Numbered from the stretch's first letter, positions 46,130-55,258 are shown. The stretch is 64,000 nt of DNA from Xanthobacter autotrophicus (GCF_043194295.1 NZ_JBAFVK010000005.1), one strand, 5' to 3'. Numbers and translations are program-made. Notes: generated by a model not told the origin, from the sequence alone.

Positions 46130-47050
46130 ATGGACCGCCGCCCCCACCGCCGATCGTCCCTCGGGCTCGTCCTCGGCCTCGTCGCCGTGGTCATGTTCGG
46201 CGCGACGCTGCCCATGACGCGGCTCGACTTGCACGATCTCAGTCCCTGGTTCATCAGCTTCGGCCGCGCGGCGCTGGCCGGCTTCTGTGCCCTCGCGGTG
46301 GTGCTGGTGCTGCGCCGGCCGTGGCCGTTCGGGTCGCGCCAGACCCGGCGCGACCTGCTGCTGGCCACCCTCGCTTTGGTGTTCGGCTTTCCCATCCTGA
46401 TCGGCATCGCCACGCAGACCGTTCCGGCGGCACACGGCGGCATCGTGCTCGGCCTCCTGCCGCTATGCACGGCCATCGCCGCCACCGTGCTCGCCGGGGA
46501 GCGTCCCGGCCTTGGCCTGTTCGCGGCGAGCGCTGTCGGCGCCGGGCTGGTGGCCGCCTTCGCCCTGCGCAACGGCGCGGCCGGCGGGTTTGGCTACGGC
46601 GACACGCTGCTCTTCCTGGGCGTGGTGGTCTGCGCCGCGGGCTATGCGGTCTCGGGGCGGCTGGCCCGGCGCATGGCGGGTTGGGAGGTGATCGCCTTCA
46701 TGCTCATCCTCGCCCTGCCGGTCACGGCGCCGGCGGCGCTCCTGACCTTTCCGTGGGGGCGGACGGTGGCCGGTGAATCGTGGGCGGCGCTGCTCTATCT
46801 CGGGCTGTTCAGCCAGTTCATCGGCTTCTTCTTCTGGAATGCCGGGCTGGCGCTGGGCGGCATCGCGCGGGTGGGGCAGGTGCAACTGCTCCAGACCTTC
46901 GTAACGGTCGGCCTTGCCTGGCCCATCAACGGCGAGCGGCCCGATGCCGAGACGCTGCTCTTTGCCGGCGCCGTGGCGGTGGTGGTGGCGCTGGCTCAGC
47001 GGCTGGGTCGGCGGGGGCCGGCTCCTGTTGCCAGAGATCCGATCCCCTGA
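46130..47050 (+). CDS. EamA/DMT-family transporter
   Basis: This 306-residue inner-membrane protein has about ten hydrophobic spans arranged as two EamA repeats. Segments include VVMFGATLPMTRLDL, GGIVLGLLPLCTAIAATVLAGE (first repeat end) and GLFSQFIGFFFWNAGLALGG (second). Such proteins export or import metabolites, but substrate cannot be predicted. I chose the ATG at 46130 after GAAGG; the frame is open for 108 codons upstream with Arg/Pro-rich content that is not protein-like. Confidence 0.88.
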   Translation: MDRRPHRRSSLGLVLGLVAVVMFGATLPMTRLDLHDLSPWFISFGRAALAGFCALAVVLVLRRPWPFGSRQTRRDLLLATLALVFGFPILIGIATQTVPAAHGGIVLGLLPLCTAIAATVLAGERPGLGLFAASAVGAGLVAAFALRNGAAGGFGYGDTLLFLGVVVCAAGYAVSGRLARRMAGWEVIAFMLILALPVTAPAALLTFPWGRTVAGESWAALLYLGLFSQFIGFFFWNAGLALGGIARVGQVQLLQTFVTVGLAWPINGERPDAETLLFAGAVAVVVALAQRLGRRGPAPVARDPIP

Positions 47051-47064
47051 CGGCTGTCCAAACG

Positions 47065-47090
47065 AAAACGGCCCTCCGGGGGAGGGCCGT
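47065..47090 (-). terminator. Terminator of asd
   Basis: A perfect 10-bp stem (47068-47077 with 47081-47090) has loop GGG and a TTTT tract on the minus strand. It lies 45 bases after the asd stop, between convergent genes, and may serve both. Confidence 0.8.
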
Positions 47091-47134
47091 TCACGGTTTT
47101 GCCTGAAAGCGCAAGGCTGGCTCAGCGTGTGGGC

Positions 47135-48169
47135 TCAGGCCGCCTTGCTGCGGGCGGTGATGAGCTTGCGGTTCACCAGCACCTCGGCGATCTGCACCGC
47201 GTTGAGCGCGGCGCCCTTGCGCAGGTTGTCGGACACGCACCAGAAGTTGATGGCGTTGTCCACGGTGGGGTCATCGCGCAGGCGCGAGATGAAGGTTGCG
47301 TCCTCGCCGGCGGCCTCGTGCGGGGTGGCGTAGCCGCCCGGCTCGCGGGTGTCGATGACGATGATGCCCGGGGCCTCGCGCAGGATCTTGCGCGCGTCTT
47401 CGGCCGACAACTCCTTCTCGAATTCGACGTTCACCGATTCCGAGTGGGAGATGAACACCGGCACGCGCACGCAGGTGGCCGTCAGCTTGATCTTCGGATC
47501 GAGGATCTTCTTGGTCTCGACCACCATCTTCCACTCTTCCTTGGTCGAGCCGTCATCGAGGAAGACGTCGATCTGGGGAATGAGGTTGAAGGCGATGCGC
47601 TTGGGGAACTTCTTCGGCTCCACCGGATCGGAGACGAAGATGGCGCGGGTCTGGGAGAACAGCTCGTCCATGGCATCCTTGCCGGCGCCGGAGACGGACT
47701 GGTAGGTGGAGACCACCACGCGCTTGATGGTGGCGGCATCGTGCAGCGGCTTCAGCGCCACCACCAGCTGCGCCGTGGAGCAGTTGGGATTGGCGATGAT
47801 GTTCTTCTTGGTGAAGCCGACGATGGCGTCCGCATTCACCTCGGGCACGATCAGCGGCACGTCGGGATCCATGCGCCACTGGGACGAATTGTCGATGACG
47901 ACGCAGCCCTGCGCGCCGATCTTCTCCGACCATTCCTTCGACACGGCTCCACCCGCCGACATCAGGCAGATGTCGGTGTCGGAGAAGTCGTAGGTTTCGA
48001 GCGCCTTCACCTTGAGGGTTTTGTCACCGAAGGAGACTTCCACGCCCTGCGAGCGGCGCGAAGCAAGCGCCACAACCTCGTCCGCGGGAAAGCCCCGCTC
48101 GGCGAGGATCGAGAGGATCTCCCGGCCCACGTTGCCCGTGGCGCCGACGACGGCGACCTTGTAACCCAT
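47135..48169 (-). CDS. asd: Aspartate-semialdehyde dehydrogenase
   Basis: This 344-residue NADPH-dependent enzyme reduces aspartyl phosphate to the semialdehyde, the branch point for lysine, diaminopimelate, threonine and methionine. The Rossmann GATGNVGREIL, catalytic C130 in NPNCSTAQ and the substrate-binding VSGAGKDAMDEL region are present. It is monocistronic here with its own terminator at 47065-47090. Confidence 0.96.
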   Translation of the reverse strand: MGYKVAVVGATGNVGREILSILAERGFPADEVVALASRRSQGVEVSFGDKTLKVKALETYDFSDTDICLMSAGGAVSKEWSEKIGAQGCVVIDNSSQWRMDPDVPLIVPEVNADAIVGFTKKNIIANPNCSTAQLVVALKPLHDAATIKRVVVSTYQSVSGAGKDAMDELFSQTRAIFVSDPVEPKKFPKRIAFNLIPQIDVFLDDGSTKEEWKMVVETKKILDPKIKLTATCVRVPVFISHSESVNVEFEKELSAEDARKILREAPGIIVIDTREPGGYATPHEAAGEDATFISRLRDDPTVDNAINFWCVSDNLRKGAALNAVQIAEVLVNRKLITARSKAA

Positions 48170-48405
48170 GATAGTCCTCGGAATCTGCCGGCCCTGTTGG
48201 CCGGAACGGGGGTTTTAGGCCGAACGGCACGCGCTTGCAAATCTCAAGATCGCGTGCATGCGCACGGCGAACTGTTGCGCCAGCGCAACGCGCGGCGCCC
48301 CACGCTCGGGGAACATCCCCTGCCGCCTCCGCGTTTCCTTGCGCGACGGGCGGGAGTGTCCTAATTCAGGCAGGGGCGGCGGCTGTGCCGTTTCGGGAGG
48401 ATGTC

Positions 48406-48741
48406 ATGCGTGTCGCGCCGTACTTCACCATCGCCGCGGCGTTCCGGGTTGCGCTTGCGTTGACGTGCGCCGTGGCGCTGACGGGCGTTGCTTCGGTCAT
48501 GTCGGCGGACAGCGCATCGGCGCAGACCACCGTCAAGAAGCGCAGCCGCATCGAGATTACCCGGCGCTCCTACCTGGATCCCGGCACCGTGGTGAAGCCC
48601 GGCTCCAAGTCCTACCTGGATTACGCCTTGCCCCCCGGCTGGTTCTACCCGACCTATGACGGCGGCGGCGCTTCCGGCACCGGCCCCATCAGCGGCATCC
48701 GCTCACCGCTGCCCGGCCCGTTCGATCTGCCGGGCTACTGA
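48406..48741 (+). CDS. Small secreted protein of unknown function
   Basis: This 111-residue protein has a clear signal peptide (ALALTCAVALTGVASVMSAD, cleavage near ASAQ) and a short, Tyr/Pro/Gly-rich mature part with a repeated SYLD (RRSYLDPGTVV and KSYLDYALPPGW). I do not recognise the family. The ATG at 48406 is backed by GGGAGG six bases upstream, and a strong terminator follows, so it is a self-contained gene. Periplasmic or exported. Confidence 0.75.
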   Translation: MRVAPYFTIAAAFRVALALTCAVALTGVASVMSADSASAQTTVKKRSRIEITRRSYLDPGTVVKPGSKSYLDYALPPGWFYPTYDGGGASGTGPISGIRSPLPGPFDLPGY

Positions 48742-48778
48742 TCCGGCGTAACGCCATCCGGCTGGGATGCGCGGAAGG

Positions 48779-48805
48779 AGGGCCGCAAGGACGCGGCCCT
48801 TTTTT
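48779..48805 (+). terminator. Rho-independent terminator after the small secreted protein
   Basis: Bases 48779-48786 (AGGGCCGC) pair with 48793-48800 (GCGGCCCT) around AAGGAC, followed by TTTTT. It lies 38 bases after the stop codon. Confidence 0.88.
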
Positions 48806-48947
48806 AGGCCTCATAAACACATGAATCTTACGTGAGATGATTTTTCTCCCGTAGCGGAATGACATTTGGCGCACGCCACGCCATAACGAGCGTTCGATTG
48901 CGGCCGTGCCGCGCTCTCCCAGCCAGACAGCCGACAGGGCCGCGTTC

Positions 48948-49817
48948 ATGCCCCGCCTTCGTTTCGCGTTTCCGGCCGGGGCCGGCCGCCGGGCCCCGCG
49001 CAGTGTCATTCCCGGCTTCCGCCTCTCCCTAGGGCTGACGCTGCTCTACCTCGGCCTGATCGTGATGCTGCCCATCGGCGCGCTGCTGCTGAAGGCGGCG
49101 GATGTGGGCTTCTGGGGCTATATCGCCATCATCACCTCGCCGCGCACGCTGGCGTCGTTCCAGATCACCATCACCACCGCTGCCGCGGCCGCCCTGTTCA
49201 ATGCGGTCTACGGCCTGGGCCTGGCCTGGGTGCTGGTGCGCTACGAGTTTCCCGGCAAGCGCCTGCTGGACGCCATGGTGGACGTGCCCTTCGCCCTGCC
49301 CACGGCGGTGGCGGGCCTCGCGCTGACTGCCTTGTTCGCGAAGAACGGCTGGTTCGGCGCGCCGCTGGCCCAGTGGGGCATCCAGGTAGCCTATGCGCCG
49401 GCGGGCATCGTCTGCGCCATGGCCTTCACCTCCATCCCTTTCGTGGTGCGCACGGTGCAGCCGGTGCTGGAAGACATGGAGCCGGAGCTGGAGGAGGCGG
49501 CGGCGACGCTCGGCGCCACGGACTTCACCATCTTCCGCCGAGTGATTTTCCCCACCCTGTTTCCCGCCTTCCTCGCCGGCACCTCGCTCGCCTTCGCCCG
49601 CTCCCTGGGGGAGTTCGGCGCGGTGGTGTTCATCGCCGGCAACCAGCCCTTCCGCACCGAGATCGTGGCCCTGCTCACCTTCATCCGGCTGGAGGAATAT
49701 GACTATGCCGCCGCCGCCGCCATCGCGGTGACCATGCTGGGGCTGGCCTTCCTCATGCTGCTGGTGGTCAACGCAGTGCAGACCTGGCACCAGCGCAGCG
49801 CCATGGGGGAGGGCTGA
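48948..49817 (+). CDS. cysT: Sulfate/thiosulfate ABC transporter permease CysT
   Basis: This 289-residue permease is one of the pair that imports sulfate or thiosulfate. It has six membrane spans and the family segments PGFRLSLGLTLLYLGLIVML, MVDVPFALPTAVAGLALTAL and the coupling loop EEAAATLGATDFTIFRRVIF. The ATG at 48948 gives the family length; an in-frame GTG at 48906 is possible. CysW follows one base later, but no cysA or sulfate-binding gene is next to them, so those must be encoded elsewhere. Confidence 0.93.
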   Translation: MPRLRFAFPAGAGRRAPRSVIPGFRLSLGLTLLYLGLIVMLPIGALLLKAADVGFWGYIAIITSPRTLASFQITITTAAAAALFNAVYGLGLAWVLVRYEFPGKRLLDAMVDVPFALPTAVAGLALTALFAKNGWFGAPLAQWGIQVAYAPAGIVCAMAFTSIPFVVRTVQPVLEDMEPELEEAAATLGATDFTIFRRVIFPTLFPAFLAGTSLAFARSLGEFGAVVFIAGNQPFRTEIVALLTFIRLEEYDYAAAAAIAVTMLGLAFLMLLVVNAVQTWHQRSAMGEG

Positions 49818-49818
49818 G

Positions 49819-50691
49819 ATGGCGGCTCCGGTCAACCGCAATCGGCATCGCGTGGGGGATGGGCTGCGCACGCGGGCGGTGCTGCTCACGCTGGTGCTCG
49901 CCACCACGGCGCTGGCGCTCATCGCGCCGCTCGCGGTCATCTTCTCCGAGGCGTTCGCGCGCGGCTTTTCAGCCTATGCCGAGGCTTTGGTGCGGCCGGA
50001 TACGCTGCATGCCATCGGTCTCACCCTCATCACCGCCCTGGTCTGCGTGCCGGTGAATATCGGCTTCGGCATCGCGGCGGCCTGGGCCGTCACCAAGTTC
50101 AGCTTTCCCGGCCGCAACCTGCTGCTGGCGGTGGTGGAGCTGCCGTTCTCCATCTCGCCCATCGTGGCCGGCGTCGCCTATCTGTTCGTTTATGGCGGGC
50201 AGGGGCTGTTCGGCCCGTTCCTGCAGGCCCACGACATCAAGATCGTGTTCGCGCTGCCGGCCATCATCCTCGCCAGCATGTTCGTCACCGCGCCGTTTGT
50301 GGTGCGCGAGCTGGTGCCGCTGATGATGGCGCAGGGGCGCGACGAGGAAGAGGCGGCGGTGAGCCTGGGCGCCAACGGCTTCGACGTGCTGCGGCTGGTC
50401 ACGCTGCCCAACGTGCGCTTCGCCCTGCTCTATGGCGCGGCCTTGTGCAACGCGCGGGTGATGGGCGAGTTCGGCGCGGTCTCGGTGGTGTCGGGCAATA
50501 TCCGCGGGCAGACCTCGACGCTGGCTTTGCAGATCGAGCTTTTGTACCAGGACAGCCACGTGCTCGCCGCCTTCGCCGCCGCGACGGTTCTTGCCGGCGT
50601 GGCACTGTTCACGCTGGTTGCAAAATATCTCATCGAGCGCGCCGAGCGGGCCCGCGGGGAGCGAGCCCCGGCCCGGCGGCCGGGGCACTGA
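49819..50691 (+). CDS. cysW: Sulfate/thiosulfate ABC transporter permease CysW
   Basis: This is the 290-residue second permease of the sulfate importer, with the family segments VVELPFSISPIVAGVAYLFV, the EEEAAVSLGANGFDVLRLVT coupling loop and the GEFGAVSVVSGNIRGQT motif. The ATG lies one base after the cysT stop, so they are coupled. The operon appears to end here: the next gene is on the opposite strand. Confidence 0.93.
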   Translation: MAAPVNRNRHRVGDGLRTRAVLLTLVLATTALALIAPLAVIFSEAFARGFSAYAEALVRPDTLHAIGLTLITALVCVPVNIGFGIAAAWAVTKFSFPGRNLLLAVVELPFSISPIVAGVAYLFVYGGQGLFGPFLQAHDIKIVFALPAIILASMFVTAPFVVRELVPLMMAQGRDEEEAAVSLGANGFDVLRLVTLPNVRFALLYGAALCNARVMGEFGAVSVVSGNIRGQTSTLALQIELLYQDSHVLAAFAAATVLAGVALFTLVAKYLIERAERARGERAPARRPGH

Positions 50692-50745
50692 ATCCGCTGC
50701 CCTGAGCCGAATGCTCCGCCTTGGGTCCGAGCCGGCGCCGCGCCC

Positions 50746-50784
50746 GAGCATGCCCTCCGGCCTCTGTCGCAGACCAAGGCCATT
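50746..50784. repeat. Dispersed 39-base repeat, second copy of 23391-23430
   Basis: By eye 30 of 39 bases match the segment within the YeiH-LysR gap. The shared core is GTCGCAGACC with GAGC and TGCCCTC before it and GGCC after. It lies in the gap between cysW and the lapA-like gene. Confidence 0.45.
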
Positions 50785-50837
50785 CCTGTGATCGCGGGGG
50801 CGAGTGCGGCGTCGTCCGAGCGGGGTGCCGTTGGGCC

Positions 50838-51158
50838 TCAGCCGCGCGGGGCCGGCAGGCCGAGGGTGGTGGAGGACGGCTGCTGGACGGGTGTCACCCG
50901 CTTCAGCTCGCGCTTGGCTTCGCGCGCCGCGCGGCGGAAACGGCCCTGCCGGGCCCATACCACGATGCCGCCGGCCAGCACGCCTACGATCAGCGCGGCG
51001 AACACCAGCGCGAACAAAGGCAGCGTCACCGACAGCGCAGGCGCATCCGGCGAGAACGGGTCGAGGGACAGGGTGACGCTCTTGCGGTTCGCCACGGCGA
51101 GGGCCACCGCCACGATAGAGAGCGGCAGGCCGATGAGGATGGAGAGGATGCGGGCCAC
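50838..51158 (-). CDS. LapA-domain membrane protein (DUF1049)
   Basis: This 106-residue protein has two membrane spans (ILIGLPLSIVAVALAVANR and LFALVFAALIVGVLAGGIVV) followed by a basic cytoplasmic tail (RRAAREAKRELKRVTP). It belongs to the LapA/YciS family of small membrane proteins linked to lipopolysaccharide assembly in E. coli. It follows ihfB by six bases, an order common in Hyphomicrobiales, although the trpF that often comes next is absent here. Confidence 0.88.
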   Translation of the reverse strand: MARILSILIGLPLSIVAVALAVANRKSVTLSLDPFSPDAPALSVTLPLFALVFAALIVGVLAGGIVVWARQGRFRRAAREAKRELKRVTPVQQPSSTTLGLPAPRG

Positions 51159-51164
51159 GGGCGC

Positions 51165-51449
51165 CTACTTTCCGGTGTTGAGACGCTCGCGCATCTCCTT
51201 GCCGGTCTTGAAGTAAGGAACGGTTTTCTCGCTCACGTCCACCTGCTTGCCGGTGCGCGGGTTGCGGCCGACGCGCGCGTCGCGCTTCTTCACCGAGAAG
51301 GCACCGAAGCCGCGCAACTCCACCCGGTCGCCACGCTCAAGGGCGGAGGCCACCTGCTCTAGGATGGCGTTGACGATGTTCTCCACATCGCGCTGGTAAA
51401 GATGCGGGTTGGCCTCGGCAATCTTCTGGACGAGTTCCGACTTGATCAT
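51165..51449 (-). CDS. ihfB: Integration host factor beta subunit
   Basis: This 94-residue DNA-bending protein shows the DNABII pattern IKSELVQKIAE, RVELRGFGAFSVKKR and the beta-arm GRNPRTGKQVDVSEK. With IhfA it shapes promoters and replication origins; it would also help sigma-54 promoters such as that of glnK. It lies between sppA and the LapA-domain gene. Confidence 0.96.
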   Translation of the reverse strand: MIKSELVQKIAEANPHLYQRDVENIVNAILEQVASALERGDRVELRGFGAFSVKKRDARVGRNPRTGKQVDVSEKTVPYFKTGKEMRERLNTGK

Positions 51450-51549
51450 GATGGCCGCATGTCCCTTGAGAACGATCCGCTGGGTTTGGCGGAAAGGCCG
51501 CCTTCCGGCGACGGATTGCCGCGTTTAATGCAGGAGCCTCAAGCTCTTG

Positions 51550-52521
51550 TCACCCGTCGGTGCGAGGGTGCCAGAGGGCCAGTAGACCGTCAAGCTGGGC
51601 GCGCTCCAGCGCGCCGCGGGCGGTCTGGGTGAGGAACTCGGCCGCCTGGGGGAAGCCCAGCGCCGCCACCGTGCCCCGCGCGGCGCCGAGCAGCCAGCCG
51701 AACTCCGAATCCACCTCCCGCGTGCGCCAGCTGCGCACCCGCAGGCTTTCCGGCACGCCCTTCTCGCGGGCAAGCCAGGCCCGGGCGGTGCGCTCATCGC
51801 CCAGCTCGTCCACCAACTGAAGGTCGAGGCCCTGGTGGCCGGTGAAGACGCGCCCGTCCGTCACCGTGGCAAGCTTGTCGTCGGACATCTTGCGCCGCTC
51901 GCTCACCAGGCCCTTGAACCAAGCGTAACTGTCCTTCACCAGCGACTCCACCGCCGCCCGCGCTTCCGGCGTGGTGGGGGTGTAGGGATTGGGCGAGGCC
52001 TTGAGCGGGGAGGACTTGATGTCCTCCATGGTCACGCCCACGGTCTTCATCAGCTCGGTGACGTTGGGATATTGGTAGATCACGCCCACCGAGCCCACCA
52101 GTGCGTTGCGCCGGGCCACGATGTGATCGGCGCCCAGCGCCGCGATATAGGCCCCCGACGCGGCGATGCCTTCCACCACAGCCACCACCGGCTTCTTCTC
52201 GGAAAGGCGGCGCAGGGCGTCGAACAATTGCTCGGAGCCGGTGACGGTGCCGCCGGGGCTGTCGATGGACAGGATCACCGCCCGCGCCCGCGAGCGGCCG
52301 ATCTCCTCCAAGAGCTCGACCCGCGCGCGGTCGTTGCGGATGATGCCGCCGATGGTCACCCGCGCCACATGGGGGGACGAGGCCGAGACGCTGTCGCCCG
52401 CCACCGAGGCCGCCCCCACCGCGAGGGCGGCGACGGCGGCGAGCACGCCGAGGGTGCGCCAGAAAGTGACCTTCCGCCGCAGGCGGCGGCGTTCGACGAT
52501 CTGGTCCGCGTCGAGCGACAT
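51550..52521 (-). CDS. sppA: Signal peptide peptidase SppA
   Basis: This 323-residue membrane-anchored serine protease of the short S49 type degrades cleaved signal peptides. A single N-terminal span (about residues 20-40) precedes the catalytic domain with nucleophile S122 in EGIAASGAYIAALGAD and the lysine in DIKSSPLKASPNPY (probably K174). It lies upstream of ihfB on the same strand with a 100-bp gap. Confidence 0.92.
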   Translation of the reverse strand: MSLDADQIVERRRLRRKVTFWRTLGVLAAVAALAVGAASVAGDSVSASSPHVARVTIGGIIRNDRARVELLEEIGRSRARAVILSIDSPGGTVTGSEQLFDALRRLSEKKPVVAVVEGIAASGAYIAALGADHIVARRNALVGSVGVIYQYPNVTELMKTVGVTMEDIKSSPLKASPNPYTPTTPEARAAVESLVKDSYAWFKGLVSERRKMSDDKLATVTDGRVFTGHQGLDLQLVDELGDERTARAWLAREKGVPESLRVRSWRTREVDSEFGWLLGAARGTVAALGFPQAAEFLTQTARGALERAQLDGLLALWHPRTDG

Positions 52522-52720
52522 GACTCAGCTCCTTCAGGGCACACCGGCCGCCGGAGGCGGACAGGACCGATGGGCCGCACTTAAGCAGGTGGCCCGGGGT
52601 TGGCAAGGCACTCGTGGTCGGGGCACTCCTTGGCGAGCCGTCCGTCGGCGACCCTGCCGGAACCCCATATCGGCAAAGCAGTTCCCGCGGCGTGGCGTCC
52701 CGTCACCGTGGTCGGGACGC

Positions 52721-53161
52721 TCACCAGCGGTCGCCCGCCGGCGCGCCGCGCCACTCGGCCACGCGCCGCCCGGTGGCGGGGGACATGTCCTCCGGCAGGG
52801 CATCGGGCGCAAAGAACTCGGCGGCAACGATCTCCATGTTGCGCTCCGGCCGGGGCCCGACGATGAGCCCGCACGTGCGGTACAGCACCACATGGTCGCG
52901 CCCGCCAACGCGGGGGTTGAAGAAGACGCCGGCCAGGGCGAGCGGCCCGTCGGCCTCCACATTGGCCTCTTCCTTCAGCTCCCGCCGCGCCGCCGCCTCC
53001 GCGCTCTCGCCCACGTCGACGCCGCCTCCCGGCAGGTGCCAGCCCGCCACGTAGGAATGGCGCACCAGCAGCACCCGCTGCGCATCGTCCACGGCGAGCA
53101 CGCGCACCCCGAGCGTCATGCCGTGACGCAGGCGCCGGAGGAAGTGGAAGAGCGGAAGCAT
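52721..53161 (-). CDS. Nudix hydrolase
   Basis: This 146-residue Nudix-fold protein hydrolyses nucleoside diphosphates linked to another moiety. The Nudix box is at about residues 46-72 (GGVDVGESAEAAARRELKEE), with Asn in place of the usual Gly after the EE pair. Substrate cannot be predicted. It lies in tandem with the GST gene upstream. Confidence 0.88.
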   Translation of the reverse strand: MLPLFHFLRRLRHGMTLGVRVLAVDDAQRVLLVRHSYVAGWHLPGGGVDVGESAEAAARRELKEEANVEADGPLALAGVFFNPRVGGRDHVVLYRTCGLIVGPRPERNMEIVAAEFFAPDALPEDMSPATGRRVAEWRGAPAGDRW

Positions 53162-53242
53162 GATCCAAGCATAGCCGAAGCCGGCTCAGTGCGCCTCGCG
53201 ATTCGCACACGGCATGCGAGAGGGCTTGCGGGGCCGATGGGC

Positions 53243-53866
53243 CTATAAGGCCGCTGCCGCCCGGGCCGCCAGTTCCGCTGCCTCGATGGCCTCGGCGCGC
53301 TGGAAGGCGGGGCGGGCAGTGCAGCGGGCCACATAGGCCGCCACCCGCGGCGTGGGCGAGACCACCTTGAGCAGGTGGATGGCGTACCACAGGTCCATGG
53401 CCAGCATCACGTCGGCGGCGGAAAAGGCCTCGCCCAGCAGATAGGGGCCGTCCTTCAGTGCCTCTTCCACCACCTCCATCACGAGGTCGAAGCTGCCCCA
53501 GCCGGCGGCGCTCTTGGGCAGCTCGATGCCCTTCATCTTCTGCAGGAAGGCCGGCTCCATGCAGCCGGCGGAAAAGAACATCCAGTGGAGATAGCGCGCC
53601 CGCAGCGGATCGCCCACGGGCGGGGCAAGATGGGCCGCCGGCACCCGCTCCGCCACATAGGCGCAGATGGCACCGCTCTCGGCGAGATGGGCATCGCCAT
53701 CGCTCAGCGCCGGTACCTTGCCCATGGGATTGATGCGGCGGAAGGCGGGATCGTCCTGCTCGCCCGTGCGGATATCCACCAACTGCCGCTCATAGGGCGC
53801 GCCGGCCTCCTCCATCAGCCAGAGGATGCGGAAGGCCCGGGTGTGGGGCGCCCAATAGAGTTTCAT
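53243..53866 (-). CDS. Glutathione S-transferase-like protein
   Basis: This 207-residue cytosolic protein has an N-terminal thioredoxin fold (KLYWAPHTRAFRILWLMEEA; NPMGKVPALSDGD with the cis-Pro; ESGAICAYVAE) and an all-helical C-terminal domain, the GST architecture. The catalytic Ser/Cys position reads around PHTRAFR, so activity class is uncertain. It is divergent from the thiamine operon, with 103 bases between its start and the TPP riboswitch. Confidence 0.88.
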   Translation of the reverse strand: MKLYWAPHTRAFRILWLMEEAGAPYERQLVDIRTGEQDDPAFRRINPMGKVPALSDGDAHLAESGAICAYVAERVPAAHLAPPVGDPLRARYLHWMFFSAGCMEPAFLQKMKGIELPKSAAGWGSFDLVMEVVEEALKDGPYLLGEAFSAADVMLAMDLWYAIHLLKVVSPTPRVAAYVARCTARPAFQRAEAIEAAELAARAAAAL

Positions 53867-53969
53867 GCTGCTCCTCCGCTAGTGTTGACCTGGAACATAA
53901 AGGGAACAAATAGCGGCGTCGAGTCGGTTTTGGGGCCTTGCGATCCCGGCTCAGGCATGGATAATACCA

Positions 53970-54050
53970 GAACGGCCTGGGGTGCCACGCATCATGCGCG
54001 GCTGAGATCACACCCATCGAACCTGTCTGGGTCATTCCAGCGTAGGGAGA
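53970..54050 (+). promoter_or_regulatory. TPP riboswitch (thi box) of the thiOSGE operon
   Basis: The blocks CTGGGGTGCC, GGCTGAGATCACACCC, GAACCTG and CGTAGGGA occur in order and spacing of the thiamine pyrophosphate aptamer. The 3' strand TAGGGAGAC also contains the Shine-Dalgarno of thiO, whose ATG is six bases beyond. Ligand binding should therefore hide the ribosome site directly. Confidence 0.95.
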
Positions 54051-54055
54051 CGCCG

Positions 54056-55258
54056 ATGAGCGCCAGCTTGTCGACCTTTACGTCCAGTTCTTCTTCAGCC
54101 GGCTCAGCGGCGGGCCACGGCGCTGCGCGCCCGCGCGTCGCCATCGCCGGCGGCGGGGTCATCGGCCTCGCCCTCGCCTGGCGGCTCGCCGAGGCAGGCT
54201 GCCTCGTGGAGGTCTTCGAGGCGGGCGAAACCGGCCAGGGCGCCAGCCGCGCCGCCGCCGGCATGTTGGCCGCCTGCGCCGAGGCCGAGCCGGGGGAGGA
54301 GGGCCTTCTCGCCCTCAACCGCGCCAGCCAGGTGCTGTGGCCCGCATTCGCCGCGGAGCTGGAGCAGGCGGCGGGGTCGCCCGTGGACCTGCGCACCGAA
54401 GGCACCCTCACCATCGCCCTCACGGCCGACGACCTCGCGCGGCTTCGGCACCTGTTCGCCCTCCAGCAGTCCCTTGGCCTGCCGGTGGAATGGCTCACGG
54501 CGGCGCAGGTGCGGCGGCGCGAGCCTTATCTCTCGCCCAAGCTTGCGGGCGGCATCCTCACCCGTGAGGATCATCAGGTGGACAACCGCAAGGTGGCCGC
54601 CGCGCTCAAGGTGGCGGCGCTGAAGGCTGGCGTAAGCATCCACGAGCACACGCCCGTGTCGCGGGTGGAGACTGTCGGCGGCCGCGTCACCGGCCTGGTG
54701 GCGGGCGATGCGGTTCATCCCGCCGACGTGGTGGTGCTGGCCGCCGGGGCCTGGAGCCGGGGCATCGACATCGCCCCCGCCGCGCCTTTGCCGGTGCGGC
54801 CCATCAAGGGCCAGATGCTGGCGCTGCGGATGGACCCCGCCGCGCCCATCCTCTCCCACGTGCTGTGGGCACCGGGCGCCTATCTGGTGCCGCGCCACGA
54901 TGGCCGCCTCATCATCGGCGCCACCACCGAGGAGAAGGGCTTCGACACCGACCTCACCGCCGGCGGACAACTCGCGCTGCTCACCAATGCGTGGCGGGCC
55001 CTGCCGACGCTCGAGGAACTGACCATCATCGAGCAATGGGTCGGCTTTCGCCCCGGCAGCCGGGACGATGCCCCCATCCTCGGCCCGAGCGAGGAGGTGG
55101 ACGGCCTGATCTACGCCACCGGCCACCACCGCAACGGCATCCTGCTGCTGCCGGTAACCACGCAGGTCATCGCCGACTATGTCCTGTCGGGCCGCATGGC
55201 GGACGTGGCGGCGCCGTTCGGCGCGGCGCGCTTCGCCCCGCGCGCGGCGGCGGAGTGA
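54056..55258 (+). CDS. thiO: Glycine oxidase ThiO
   Basis: This 400-residue FAD enzyme of the D-amino-acid-oxidase fold oxidises glycine to dehydroglycine for the thiazole ring of thiamine. It has the Rossmann GGGVIGLALAWRLAEAG and the family segments AAAGMLAACAEAEPG, PIKGQMLAL, HVLWAPGAYLVPR and the C-terminal TGHHRNGILLLPVT. A Ser-rich 25-residue leader precedes the FAD site. The ATG at 54056 lies six bases after the TPP aptamer. It is the first gene of thiO-thiS-thiG-thiE. Confidence 0.95.
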   Translation: MSASLSTFTSSSSSAGSAAGHGAARPRVAIAGGGVIGLALAWRLAEAGCLVEVFEAGETGQGASRAAAGMLAACAEAEPGEEGLLALNRASQVLWPAFAAELEQAAGSPVDLRTEGTLTIALTADDLARLRHLFALQQSLGLPVEWLTAAQVRRREPYLSPKLAGGILTREDHQVDNRKVAAALKVAALKAGVSIHEHTPVSRVETVGGRVTGLVAGDAVHPADVVVLAAGAWSRGIDIAPAAPLPVRPIKGQMLALRMDPAAPILSHVLWAPGAYLVPRHDGRLIIGATTEEKGFDTDLTAGGQLALLTNAWRALPTLEELTIIEQWVGFRPGSRDDAPILGPSEEVDGLIYATGHHRNGILLLPVTTQVIADYVLSGRMADVAAPFGAARFAPRAAAE

